DNA of 64,000 bases, taken from Phycisphaera sp. (lineage in GTDB: Bacteria; Planctomycetota; Phycisphaerae; Phycisphaerales; UBA1924). Both the position numbers and the translations under genes were made by a program. Shown here in pieces: positions 18,996 to 27,959 of this stretch; position 1 is the first letter of the stretch; every line of letters starts with the position of its first letter. The stretch is taken from assembly GCA_020639255.1 (NCBI GenBank), contig JACKGZ010000007.1, positions 128,645-192,644 of the forward strand, read 5' to 3'. Below the pieces are notes generated by a model. That model was not told the origin of the DNA. It searched no databases and was given only the letters and a program-made list of their open reading frames with translations.

Positions 18996-19486
18996 GCAAC
19001 CCAAACGACCTCAACTGGTTCGACAAGCAAGGCCCACGCGCCGGCTTCCGCGATGCCAAGGCAAGCGACAAGGGCCTGCGGTTCCAGTGCTCGCTCTGTG
19101 GCAACTGTTGTTCGGGCTCCGAGGGCTACGTCGGCTTTACACAGGACGAAGCCAAGGCCATCGCTGATCGTTTGGGTATCACGCTCGAATACTTCATGGA
19201 GCACTACTCGCACGACACGAAGGCCGGGCGTTCGTTCATCGAGAAGGACACCGAGTTCGGGAAGGACTGCGTCTTCCTCGATCGGGAGACCGTCCCGGGT
19301 AAGGCGGTCTGCGGCATCTACGAACTCCGACCGATGCAATGCAAAACCTGGCCCTTCTGGCCCCACGTCGTCAGCACCGAGCACGCGTGGCGTAAGGCAG
19401 CCGTCGGGTGCCCGGGTATCGATCGTGGCTCCAAAGTGATCAAGCCCGAAGAGATCCGCATCCAGCGTGCGCGGACACCGATGTGA
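18992..19486 (+). CDS. YkgJ-type cysteine-cluster protein
   Basis: 164 residues. The Cys-cluster (CxxCxxCC) family is thought to bind zinc or iron. Cysteines are in CSLCGNCC (residues about 33-40), then DCVFLD, VCGIYELRPMQC and a later GCPG. The 'RPMQCKTWPFWP' block is characteristic of the family. It starts with GTG overlapping the previous stop and is followed 10 bases later by a second, distantly related Cys-cluster gene; the three genes look like one operon. Confidence 0.88.
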   Translation: MSNPNDLNWFDKQGPRAGFRDAKASDKGLRFQCSLCGNCCSGSEGYVGFTQDEAKAIADRLGITLEYFMEHYSHDTKAGRSFIEKDTEFGKDCVFLDRETVPGKAVCGIYELRPMQCKTWPFWPHVVSTEHAWRKAAVGCPGIDRGSKVIKPEEIRIQRARTPM

Positions 19487-19496
19487 TGGGCGCGTG

Positions 19497-20060
19497 ATGG
19501 ACATGGACGATCACTTACTCTGTGAGCATTGGCTGGCGCTCTCGCGCAATGTCGACGTTCGGCGCCAGATCACGGCGATCCACGACGAAGTAGCGGATCG
19601 GATTAACGATCGCGGGCCCGTTTGCACCGCGTCTGGGCGCTGCTGCAACTTCGAGCGCTACGGGCATCGCCTCTATGTCACGGGTCTTGAAACAGCAATG
19701 ACGCTCGACGCGATCCCTGTTGTGCGTGCAATCAAGGCGGGAGATATCGAGCTGGCGCAGCAGGCGGGGACGTGCCCGTTCGTGGTGAGCCGATTGTGCG
19801 GCGTGCATCCGGTTCGCCCCGTTGGTTGCCGGGTGTATTTCTGCGATCCGAGCGCCAAGATCTGGGTAAACGAGCTGGCCGAGTTCGCGGCCGATGCGGT
19901 CAAGCGTGTGCACGACGACTTCGGGATCGAGTACCGGTACACGGAGTGGCGGGCGCTGCTCGCGATGTTCCAGGGCGCGGGCGTGGCGACCCTGCCGACG
20001 GAGCCGGTGGTGTTCATGCCGAGCGATCCGTTCGTGCGTCTTACCTCAGACCGAGCTTGA
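19497..20060 (+). CDS. Second YkgJ-type cysteine-cluster protein
   Basis: 187 residues from ATG 19497 (an upstream frame to 19467 overlaps the preceding gene and is less likely). Cysteines: CTASGRCCNFERYG, then CPFVVSRLCGVHPVRPVGCRVYFC. The layout parallels the preceding protein but sequence identity is low, so the two are old paralogues or a two-subunit system. The 3' end overlaps the convergent glycosyltransferase gene by 20 bases. Confidence 0.82.
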   Translation: MDMDDHLLCEHWLALSRNVDVRRQITAIHDEVADRINDRGPVCTASGRCCNFERYGHRLYVTGLETAMTLDAIPVVRAIKAGDIELAQQAGTCPFVVSRLCGVHPVRPVGCRVYFCDPSAKIWVNELAEFAADAVKRVHDDFGIEYRYTEWRALLAMFQGAGVATLPTEPVVFMPSDPFVRLTSDRA

Positions 20061-22320
20061 GCAGGACGAGGCGTTTGAGGGCCTTGCCGTCGGGTTTGAC
20101 GGCTTTCTCCAGCTTCGGCGCCGGCAGGAAGATGCCGGTGAGCAGGCCGCGGAATGTTGCAACGTGCTTGACGGGTGACAGGCCCGCGAGTCTGTGCGCC
20201 CAGAGCCAGCCCATGAGGATGGCGACGAGCCCCGAGCCTCGCTTGCCGTGCCGGCGTGCGAGCCAGACCCAGTTGCGTGTCGAGCGGTAGAGCCACTTGG
20301 CGGTCTTTGTGCGCGCGATGGGCGAGTCGTGCCAGACCTTGGAGTCGGGTGTAAAGAGCACTTCGTAGCCCGCGCCCATGAGCTTGAGCGCGAGGTCGGT
20401 GTCGTTGCGGTAGAGGAAGTACCCGCCCTCGTACCCGCCGACCGCGTCCCAGGCCTCGCGCCGGATGATGTTGCCCGGGCCCATGTCGGGCCAGCGGGGC
20501 GTTCGGCTCGTGATGCGCGCAAATGGCCACTCGTATTCGTTTGTCGCGGGGTGCTGACGATGGAGCGTGACAGCCGCGGCATCCGGGCGACGCGCGAGCA
20601 GATCGAGTGCGCCCGCGAGTGTGCCCTCATCGGGCCAGGCGTCGTCGTCGAGGATCAGGACCGCCTCGCCCGAAGATGCCGCGACACCCCGGTTGAAGCC
20701 CTCGACGCCCAGGTTCGAGCCCGTGGGGACGACTTTGACGTGCGGGAATTCGCGTTGGATCGTGGCGGGTGTGCCGTCGGTTGAGGCGTTGTCAACGACG
20801 ACGACCTCGCAGTCCTTGCCGACGTCGTCGGCCTGGAGTTTGCGCAGCGTCGCTGAGAGCTTGTCGATTCGGTTGCGCGTCAGGATGATGACCGAGAGTG
20901 TCGGTCGCTTGCCGGGCGATGTCGGTGAGATGGGCTCGGCGGGCGGCGCGTCGGGCGGATAGAAGGTCAGCAGGAAGACGGGCTTGATGCTCGCGGCGAG
21001 CAGGCCCAAGAGCGCCGCGAGCCGGTCGAGCGATCGCACGCGCCGGATGCGAAAGCCCGTGGGCGTCGCGACGAGCAGGATCCGTCCGGCGGCCCAGGCG
21101 TGGGGGTGAGCGCGGGCGTGGACGACGGCGATGGAGTTGGTGGGCGTGATGACCAGGCGGATGAAGCCGCGGAGCGCCTGCTTGAGCGATCGCGCCGGCT
21201 CGGGCGGGCGCTGCTTGAGTTCGAGGCCCACGTCGCGGAAGAGCTTGCCGATGGCGGGGCGTTTGGCGCGGGGGACGGGCGCGTCGCTGTGGAGCTCGGC
21301 GATGCCGGCGGCGCTGGCGGGGGCGCTCGGGATAATCGCGCGGAGCGCCGGGTCCAGCGCGTGCCAGGGCCAGAAGCGCGAGTGCCGCGTGCGATCGGGC
21401 GGGGCCTTGCCCGTACTCTGCCCGGCCGAGGCGTCGCGGAGCCCGTTGAGATGCAGGCGTGCGAGGTCGTCGCTCCCGATCATGGTCTGTTCGATCGCCA
21501 GCGCGATCTCGCGCATCGCGCGGGCGAAGCGGCCGACGGGCCCGATCTTGGCCAGACGCAGCGCGCCGATCCAGTTGCGGGCCTCGTAGTAGCGAGCCCA
21601 CGTCTTGAACTTGCCCCAGGGGTGCGAGCAGAGGGCCTTGGGCGCGACACCGATCGTGCCGCTGGTGGCCTGGGTGAGGCGCTGGAAGAACATGACGTCG
21701 TCGGAGTGGATGAAGGTATCGGGCATGAGCCCGGCCTGTCTGATCGCGGGTGCGCGGACGAGGGCGCAGAGGGCGGCGAGATAATCGATCGGTCCCTTGT
21801 CATCGTTTGGCTGGGCCATCTCGAGCATGCCGGTGCGTCGGCTCAGGCGCGAGCCGCACTCGTAGACCTTGCCCGTGGCGGGATCGACGACCGCGGGCCC
21901 GACGGCAACCATGCCGGGCTCGGGTTCGATGACCGCCAGCATCTCGCGCAGGGTGGCGGGGGTCAGGCGGACGTCGGAATCGAGGAGCCAGATATAGTCG
22001 GGGCTCGAGCGGGCCAGGGCCTGCTCCATGCCGGCGTTGAACCCGCCGCTGCCGCCGCGGTTGGTGCGGAGTTCGTGGAAGGTGATTCGATGCCCCGATG
22101 CCTCGGCGGCCTGAATAACGCTTGGGATCGTGGCGAGTGGGTTATCGGACCCGTTGTCGACGATCAGCACACGCAGGTCGGCTCCTGAGCAGTCGAGTGC
22201 TTTGAGATCGGTCAGGAGGCTGATGACGTCCTTTGGATTGTTCCACGCGGGGACGACGGCCTCGATGACGGGGGTTGGCGGCCCGCTATTCGCTGCATGG
22301 TCGGTATCGGCGTGGGTCAT
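20041..22320 (-). CDS. Double-headed family 2 glycosyltransferase
   Basis: 759 residues with two GT2 (GT-A fold) domains. Domain 1 starts near residue 14 ('IEAVVPAWNNPKDV') and has the metal-binding 'DSDVRLTPATL' and 'HSDDVMFF', a GlfT2/rhamnosyltransferase-like layout. Domain 2 starts near residue 485 ('LSVIILTRNRIDKL') with 'NASTDGT', the 'LDDDAWP' metal site and the acceptor-site 'YRNDTDLALKLMGAG'. A ~150-residue linker with weakly hydrophobic stretches joins them. Such two-domain enzymes build polysaccharides with alternating linkages; the target here is unknown. ATG 22320 has no clear ribosome binding site; a GTG at about 22344 is an alternative. Confidence 0.85.
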   Translation of the reverse strand: MTHADTDHAANSGPPTPVIEAVVPAWNNPKDVISLLTDLKALDCSGADLRVLIVDNGSDNPLATIPSVIQAAEASGHRITFHELRTNRGGSGGFNAGMEQALARSSPDYIWLLDSDVRLTPATLREMLAVIEPEPGMVAVGPAVVDPATGKVYECGSRLSRRTGMLEMAQPNDDKGPIDYLAALCALVRAPAIRQAGLMPDTFIHSDDVMFFQRLTQATSGTIGVAPKALCSHPWGKFKTWARYYEARNWIGALRLAKIGPVGRFARAMREIALAIEQTMIGSDDLARLHLNGLRDASAGQSTGKAPPDRTRHSRFWPWHALDPALRAIIPSAPASAAGIAELHSDAPVPRAKRPAIGKLFRDVGLELKQRPPEPARSLKQALRGFIRLVITPTNSIAVVHARAHPHAWAAGRILLVATPTGFRIRRVRSLDRLAALLGLLAASIKPVFLLTFYPPDAPPAEPISPTSPGKRPTLSVIILTRNRIDKLSATLRKLQADDVGKDCEVVVVDNASTDGTPATIQREFPHVKVVPTGSNLGVEGFNRGVAASSGEAVLILDDDAWPDEGTLAGALDLLARRPDAAAVTLHRQHPATNEYEWPFARITSRTPRWPDMGPGNIIRREAWDAVGGYEGGYFLYRNDTDLALKLMGAGYEVLFTPDSKVWHDSPIARTKTAKWLYRSTRNWVWLARRHGKRGSGLVAILMGWLWAHRLAGLSPVKHVATFRGLLTGIFLPAPKLEKAVKPDGKALKRLVLLKLGLR

Positions 22321-22418
22321 CGGGTCGGGCCGGGTATCCTTGCTGACGGGATCGGCGGGCGTGCTGCGCAGCGTAGCCCGTGGGCGCGGCCCGCGCCGAT
22401 CCGCATGGAGCATGACCG

Positions 22419-24659
22419 ATGAATCCGTTCCGCAAGGCCGGGCCCCGAGCCGAGAAGTCGACACCCAGATCGAAGCAGCCTCAGCCGCTCTTTGACGAGC
22501 TCGAGCAGCGTCTCTTGCTGTCGGTTTTCTTCGGCGAGGACTTCCCCGACCTCGCTGACATGGAGAACATGAACAACATCATCGTTCGTTTCAACATGAA
22601 CGTGATGACCGATATGGGGCGGAGCTACTTCGATCTGGAGCTTTTCGTCTCGGAGGACGACGACCCGGTCGGGACTGTTGCGAACTTTGTCGACTATGTG
22701 CAGCGTGGCCAGTACGACGGCATGTTCTTCCAGCGGCTGCAGAACCTGAACGCGAACTCGGATGAGCCTCCGGAGATCCTCCAGGGCGGGCGCAACCGCA
22801 TCGACGACGACTCGGGGACTGTCACCGTGATCGACGTCGGCGACGCGATCGACGACGAGGTCGTGCGCGAGAACGACGCGCGCACGATCGCGATGGCCAA
22901 GACGAGTGCCCCAAACAGCGCGACGAGCCAGTTCTTCATCAACCTGACCGACAACGAGACCGAGCTCTCGCCCGACGTGCAGCCTAACGGCGGCTTCCCG
23001 GTCTTCGGTCGCGTGCTCGATGACGAGTCGTGGGATCTGCTCATGACGATCGCCTCGCTCGATGTCGAGGATCTTCAGACACGACTCATCGACCCGCAGT
23101 TTGGCGGCAACGCCTTCCCTTCGGTGCCCGTGACGGATGCGTTCGTCAACGACCCGATGGTCCGGTTCACGGATGAGATGTTCGTGACGGTGCTCGACGC
23201 AGAGGTGATCAAGGCCGAGGGCGTGAACTCGTTCTTCGATCAGGCGGTGTACCTGCCCGAGGGGTATCGCAATTTCCGGTCGAACGAGATTCTGACGGTT
23301 GTCAACACGAACGACGAAGAGGCGGCGTACCAGGTTATCCTGCGCTACGCGACGACCGAGGATCGGGATTACGTCATTGCCTCGGGTGTGCTCGATGCGG
23401 GCGAGCGTCGTGAGATCATCCTGAGCGGCATGGGCGCGACGGCAGAGGTCGTGGGCTTCATCCCCTACGCCATCGAGGTGCAAACCGCCAGTGAGGATGC
23501 GACGAGCCGCCCGGTCTCGGCAACGCTCCGCCGGAGCGATTTCGAGGGCGATTCGTCGATCACCGACACATTCGCCGGTGAGAACTTCTTCAACCCCGAG
23601 GCGATCGCAGAGGCCGACCGCTTCGACACGCTGACGACCTGGGTATTCGCCGACGGCGAACGATCGGAGAACGTCGACACGTACATCACCTGGATGAACC
23701 TGACCGCCGACGAGGGCGAGGTGATGATCGAGTTCTTCTTCGAGGACGGCAGCTCGACCGAGCTCGTCAATGCGCGTGAGCTTGGCATGTACCGCCGCGG
23801 CGGTGTGAATGTGAAGGGCATCGGGACCAGCGTGCTGCCCGAGGGCGTCTTCAGCGCCCGTGTCACTTCGACCGTGCCGATCGTCGCGTCGATGACGATG
23901 TTCCGGACGGACGTAGAGCAGGGGCAGATTTCCGGTGCGGCGCTCTCGCTCGGTCAGGCGGGTGGCGGCGGCCCGATCGCCGGAATCGCCGACATTCGCA
24001 ACCCCGACGGCAGCGATGGTCGGGTTGCGGTTGTCAATCTCGGCGCGACAGAGGCCGTGGTACGGTTCGATTTCATCGACGATTTCGGCACGATCCGTTC
24101 GAGCGTGTTCAACAGCGTGAACGCGGGCGCTCGCCGGACGTTCGATCTCTCGGCGATGCCGGGCATGACGCTGCCGATGACGCAGATTTATTCGCTCCGG
24201 ATCAGCGTGCAGGACGGCGGCCCGGATATCGCCGCTCAGTACACCACGGCCGGAGCGCTCGGCGAGGGTGAGGCGATCCTGGCGACGGGCGGCCGCACGC
24301 ATGTTTTCGCCGACGCGATGTCGAGCGACGACAGCGGCTACGAGGAATCGATCAGCATCTACAACCCGAACGATCTCTCGGCCAACTTCACGTTCCTGGT
24401 CCACTTCAGTGACGGCACGCGATTCAGCGTCATGCGCACGCTCGCGGCCGGGCGTCGGACCGACATCGATCTGTCGAACGACCTGACGTCAGACCTGACG
24501 GCGATCCGGAACAAGATCGACTCGGCCGATGAGTTTGCGAACTACAGCGTGACCGTGACTTCGACACGTCTAACCCTGGCCTCGATCACGCGCATCGACG
24601 GCGGGTTCCTGACCACCGCGACCGGCACGGTGCTTGCCGGGCTGGCGGCGATCGGCTGA
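22419..24659 (+). CDS. LEPR-type surface protein with cyclophilin domain and repeat region
   Basis: 746 residues. Residues 25-35 read FDELEQRLLLS, a variant of the planctomycete LEPR (E-x-LE-x-R-LLLS) N-terminal surface signal after a basic leader. Residues ~50-270 are a cyclophilin-type peptidyl-prolyl isomerase domain (TVANFVDYVQRGQYDGMFFQR; 'AMAKTSAPNSATSQFFINLTDN', 'GFPVFGRVLDD'). Residues ~280-745 hold about four diverged beta-rich repeats of ~110 residues, each with a pattern like 'N...F.DG...aG.r..idls...YS..V.S..PV.A..T'. It is probably an exported or cell-surface foldase or adhesin-like protein; activity is inferred. Confidence 0.85.
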   Translation: MNPFRKAGPRAEKSTPRSKQPQPLFDELEQRLLLSVFFGEDFPDLADMENMNNIIVRFNMNVMTDMGRSYFDLELFVSEDDDPVGTVANFVDYVQRGQYDGMFFQRLQNLNANSDEPPEILQGGRNRIDDDSGTVTVIDVGDAIDDEVVRENDARTIAMAKTSAPNSATSQFFINLTDNETELSPDVQPNGGFPVFGRVLDDESWDLLMTIASLDVEDLQTRLIDPQFGGNAFPSVPVTDAFVNDPMVRFTDEMFVTVLDAEVIKAEGVNSFFDQAVYLPEGYRNFRSNEILTVVNTNDEEAAYQVILRYATTEDRDYVIASGVLDAGERREIILSGMGATAEVVGFIPYAIEVQTASEDATSRPVSATLRRSDFEGDSSITDTFAGENFFNPEAIAEADRFDTLTTWVFADGERSENVDTYITWMNLTADEGEVMIEFFFEDGSSTELVNARELGMYRRGGVNVKGIGTSVLPEGVFSARVTSTVPIVASMTMFRTDVEQGQISGAALSLGQAGGGGPIAGIADIRNPDGSDGRVAVVNLGATEAVVRFDFIDDFGTIRSSVFNSVNAGARRTFDLSAMPGMTLPMTQIYSLRISVQDGGPDIAAQYTTAGALGEGEAILATGGRTHVFADAMSSDDSGYEESISIYNPNDLSANFTFLVHFSDGTRFSVMRTLAAGRRTDIDLSNDLTSDLTAIRNKIDSADEFANYSVTVTSTRLTLASITRIDGGFLTTATGTVLAGLAAIG

Positions 24660-24696
24660 TGGGATCTGTTTCGCGGGTCGGTGCCGGAGTTCGGCG

Positions 24697-26553
24697 ATGA
24701 ATACGTATTGGCATTACGCCAAAGAGATGCTGGTCGACCGCTGGCTTCTGATCGCGGCGCTCTCTCTCTCACTGGTCGCCAGCGCAGGCCTCGGAGTGGG
24801 GCTGGCCGGTGTGGCTCCGATCCTGGAGACGATGCTCCCGCGAACCGAGAACGGCGTCGTGACCAGCCCGCAGAGTCTGCGTGAGCGGGCCGAGATTCTC
24901 AACGAGCGAGCTGATGCATGGATTGTCCCTGTACAGATACCGCAGGGCGTGATCAACACCCTTCCGACCGATCCGTTCAAGGGTGTCCTGGTGATCATGG
25001 GTGCGCTCGGGGTGCTCACGGTGATTTCCTCGGCGGCGACGTTCGGCCACCAATACATGGCGCTGACGGCGGTCTATCGCGCGTCGCAACGCATCCGTGA
25101 TCGGGCATTCGCACACGTCTTAAACCTGCCGTTGCGTGTGGTCGTCATGGGCGACTCCGCGGACATTTCTCGGCGGGTGGTCGACGAAACCGAGCGGCTG
25201 GCCGAGGGCTTTACGGCTCTGGTTTCGCGAGCCGCGTCGCAGATCGGAAAGGGCGCGGCTTCGCTTCTCGTCGCGATTTACTTCGACTGGCGCATCACCT
25301 TTGTCTCGCTCGTCATCGGGCCGGTCCTATGGATTGTGATTCGCACACTCAGCCGGAGAGTCCGCAAGGCGCGCAAGCGTGCGTTCCGTGGGCAGGCGCA
25401 GCTGCTCTCTCGCACGGGCAACGCGCTGCGTGGCATGCGCGTCGTGAAGGTCCAGACCGCCGAGGGCTACGAGCGGGATCTCTTCGCGGAGACCAACGAG
25501 GGCGTGATCCAGCAGATGTTCCGGGCTCGCACGGCACGCGCCCTGACGGCGCCGGTTTCGGAACTCGTTTCGTTCTTTGTGGTCGGTGCGCTCGCAGCGT
25601 TGGCGGCCAAGGGCATCATCGAGCAGCAGATCGACCCGACCCGATTCCTCCTCGTCCTGGTCTGCCTCGGTCTGGCCGGCGCATCGCTCCGCCCGCTGAC
25701 CGGGATCACCAACGAGATCCAGGCGGCTGCGGCTGCGTCGGAACGTCTCGCCGAGCTCATGGCGATCGAGGAAGAACCGGGCCTCGACCTGAGGCTTCCA
25801 GAGTTGCCCAGGCATCGCTCGAGCGTTGCTTTCGAGAACATCACGTTCAGTTATGACGGCGCCGAGCGACCGGCACTGATCGACTTCTCGCTCGAGATCG
25901 CGCACGGCGAGCGTGTTGCGTTTGTCGGGCCTAATGGCTCGGGCAAAACGACGGTTCTCTCGCTCGTCCCGAGGCTCTTTGCGCCGACCGCGGGCCGTGT
26001 GCTCATCGACGGGCAGGACATCGCCGAGTTCAACGTGACAAGCCTGCGCAAACAGATCGGCGCGGTGACGCAGGAGACCGTGATCTTCCCGGGCACGATC
26101 CGGTCGAACATCGCGTACGGCAACGATCAGCACGACGAGGCCGCGATCCGGTTCGCCATCGAGCGGGCGCACGCGGACGAGTTCATCGATCGGTTCGAGC
26201 AAGGGCTCGGGACCGTCGTCGGCGAGCAGGGTCTGACGCTCTCGGGCGGCCAGCGCCAGCGGCTGTCGATCGCGAGGGTGATCCTGCGCGACCCGGCGAT
26301 CCTGATTCTCGACGAGGCGACGAGCATGATCGACGCCGACTCGGAGGCGAAGATCGCCGACGCGCTCAACGAATTCTCGGCGGGTCGCACGACGCTCATT
26401 GTCGCGCACAGGCTGAGCACGGTTGTCAACGCCGACCGTATTGTCGTGCTCGATGCCGGACGCATTGTCGATCAGGGAACACACGGCGAGCTGCTCGCCC
26501 GGTGCGATATCTACCGCACGCTCGCCCGCACTCAGCTCGTGGGATCGGGCTGA
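24697..26553 (+). CDS. ABC exporter, fused membrane and ATPase domains (MsbA-like)
   Basis: 618 residues. The N-terminal half has six membrane helices (ABC type I exporter fold, about residues 15-330); the C-terminal half is the ATPase: Walker A GPNGSGKTT, signature LSGGQRQR, Walker B ILILDEATSMID, switch 'IVAHRLSTV'. Such exporters flip lipids or export lipopolysaccharide precursors or drugs as homodimers. ATG 24697 is chosen since the 'MNTYWHYAKEML' start matches the family length; the frame is open 21 codons further. It starts 37 bases after the cyclophilin gene and may share its transcript. Confidence 0.93.
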   Translation: MNTYWHYAKEMLVDRWLLIAALSLSLVASAGLGVGLAGVAPILETMLPRTENGVVTSPQSLRERAEILNERADAWIVPVQIPQGVINTLPTDPFKGVLVIMGALGVLTVISSAATFGHQYMALTAVYRASQRIRDRAFAHVLNLPLRVVVMGDSADISRRVVDETERLAEGFTALVSRAASQIGKGAASLLVAIYFDWRITFVSLVIGPVLWIVIRTLSRRVRKARKRAFRGQAQLLSRTGNALRGMRVVKVQTAEGYERDLFAETNEGVIQQMFRARTARALTAPVSELVSFFVVGALAALAAKGIIEQQIDPTRFLLVLVCLGLAGASLRPLTGITNEIQAAAAASERLAELMAIEEEPGLDLRLPELPRHRSSVAFENITFSYDGAERPALIDFSLEIAHGERVAFVGPNGSGKTTVLSLVPRLFAPTAGRVLIDGQDIAEFNVTSLRKQIGAVTQETVIFPGTIRSNIAYGNDQHDEAAIRFAIERAHADEFIDRFEQGLGTVVGEQGLTLSGGQRQRLSIARVILRDPAILILDEATSMIDADSEAKIADALNEFSAGRTTLIVAHRLSTVVNADRIVVLDAGRIVDQGTHGELLARCDIYRTLARTQLVGSG

Positions 26554-26577
26554 GCACTCACACATCGGAGACCAGGG

Positions 26578-26853
26578 ATGGCCAAGGGTCAGGAATACTC
26601 CAGCTACCAGCGCAAAGTCATCAACCGCTACTACGACAACATCGACACCATCACGCTGACGAAGCTGCAGGAGCTGGTGTCCGACCTGTACCTCGCCGAG
26701 GGCAAGAAGGCGGAGAGTCTGTGGAAGAAGGCCGAGGGTCTGCTCGCCAAGACGGACGCACGCGGATCGGATGTGCGCACGGCGATCGAGAAGCGCGACG
26801 TCAAAAAGTTCGCCGAGATCGTGAGCGGCGCCAATTTCAAAGGCAGGAAGTAG
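26578..26853 (+). CDS. Small conserved-looking protein of unknown function
   Basis: 91 residues, basic, predicted mostly helical, with 'SSYQRKVINRYYDNIDTITLTKLQELVSDLYLAEGKKAESLWKKAEGLLAK'. No membrane segment and no cysteine. It follows the ABC exporter gene by 24 bases with ACCAGGG before the ATG, so it is probably the last gene of that operon. No function can be assigned. Confidence 0.7.
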   Translation: MAKGQEYSSYQRKVINRYYDNIDTITLTKLQELVSDLYLAEGKKAESLWKKAEGLLAKTDARGSDVRTAIEKRDVKKFAEIVSGANFKGRK

Positions 26854-26856
26854 CGG

Positions 26857-27573
26857 TTATTCGCCCAGCATCTCGGCGACAATCGGGATGAGCTGCGCTG
26901 TGGGTGGGATCGTGCGCTCGGAATCGCCGAAGGCAACGAGTTCGTCGGCGGGCACCCATCGCGTCTCGGCGTATTCCCAGTTGCTGGTGCTGGCGATCAG
27001 TTCGTGCACGCGGCGTTGCAAGTCGAGTCGGACGACGATGTCGGTGCTCATGGCGATCGGATCGTCGATGAGGCCGAGGATGTCATGCGAGGTGAACACT
27101 CCGGTGATGCCGACCTCGTCGCGGCACTCGACCTGAAGCTGACGGATCACCGCGAACTCGTCGAGCGCCGTGACGTGCGCCGGAGGCGGGTCGATCCCCC
27201 CCGAGGGGCCGAGCTCCCAGAGCGAGCCGTAGATCCGCGTGTCGTCCGAGCGTTTGCCGAAGAAAACATGTGGCTTGCCTGCGGTATCTCGCGCGATCAA
27301 AATGCCCGTGACAGAGAGTTGCATGACGGGCGGCTGGATCAGTCCTTTGGATTCCGCCTGCACCACCAGGCGCTTGTAGGAATCGCGCCTGGCGCGGATC
27401 AGGCCTTTGTCCTCGCCGACGAAGGCAAGGATGGGCCCGTCGAAGAGACGAGGTTTCTCGGCGCAGATCTCGTCCCAGCGGTCATCAACCTCGATGGGCA
27501 GATCGATGAAAGCGCGCGGCGCCACATCGATGCGCACGCTGCTCATCGGCTTGAACATCCCCAGCGGCTTCAT
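26857..27573 (-). CDS. NUDIX-domain protein with degenerate Nudix box
   Basis: 238 residues. The Nudix region 'GPSGGIDPPPAHVTALDEFAVIRQLQVECRDEVGI' keeps the second half of the box (E-C-R-D-E-V-G-I against RE-U-x-EE-x-G-U), with Val in place of the Arg. It would hydrolyse a nucleoside diphosphate derivative, but the altered box makes the activity uncertain. The ATG at 27573 overlaps the stop of ybaB (ATGA), which makes it the third gene of the dnaX operon. The convergent small-protein gene ends 3 bases away. Confidence 0.82.
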   Translation of the reverse strand: MKPLGMFKPMSSVRIDVAPRAFIDLPIEVDDRWDEICAEKPRLFDGPILAFVGEDKGLIRARRDSYKRLVVQAESKGLIQPPVMQLSVTGILIARDTAGKPHVFFGKRSDDTRIYGSLWELGPSGGIDPPPAHVTALDEFAVIRQLQVECRDEVGITGVFTSHDILGLIDDPIAMSTDIVVRLDLQRRVHELIASTSNWEYAETRWVPADELVAFGDSERTIPPTAQLIPIVAEMLGE

Positions 27574-27959
27574 CCCAGGAGCTTGCCGATCGGCCCGAGC
27601 CCGCCGCCACCGGCGGGGATCAGGTCTTCGAGGCCCAGGCGTTTGACCTCGGCTTCGACCAACTCGCGGATACGGTTCTGGCACTTCTCGAGCGCATCGT
27701 TGGTGGCCTCGGTGATCAGCCGCTGCGCTTGTACACGCGAGTCTTCGGACGCTCCGAGCCCGGCGCAGACCGCCGGGTCGAGCTCGACCTTCTCAACGCG
27801 CTGCTTGCCCGAGACGACGACCCGGCACGCACCGCCGCCCGCGTTGCCCTCGATGCGCAGCTCGGCGACTCGTTTTGCGAGCTCCTCGGCCGCCGCCTTG
27901 ATCTCGTCCTTGCGGCCCATCAGTGACGCGATCGCGCCCATGTTCTTCAGTCCGAACAT
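27570..27959 (-). CDS. ybaB: YbaB/EbfC nucleoid-associated protein
   Basis: 129 residues, longer than the usual ~105. YbaB-family proteins are dimeric DNA-binding proteins often encoded right after dnaX, as here. The central 'AGGGACRVVVSGKQRVEKVELDP' corresponds to the typical 'VTVTxNGxxEVxxVxIDP' block; a helix follows ('LEKCQNRIRELVEAEVKRLGL'), then a glycine-rich tail. Its ATG shares the A of the stop codon of the -1-frame tau extension (TGATG), so direct coupling comes only from ribosomes that have shifted frame in dnaX. Confidence 0.88.
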   Translation of the reverse strand: MFGLKNMGAIASLMGRKDEIKAAAEELAKRVAELRIEGNAGGGACRVVVSGKQRVEKVELDPAVCAGLGASEDSRVQAQRLITEATNDALEKCQNRIRELVEAEVKRLGLEDLIPAGGGGLGPIGKLLG

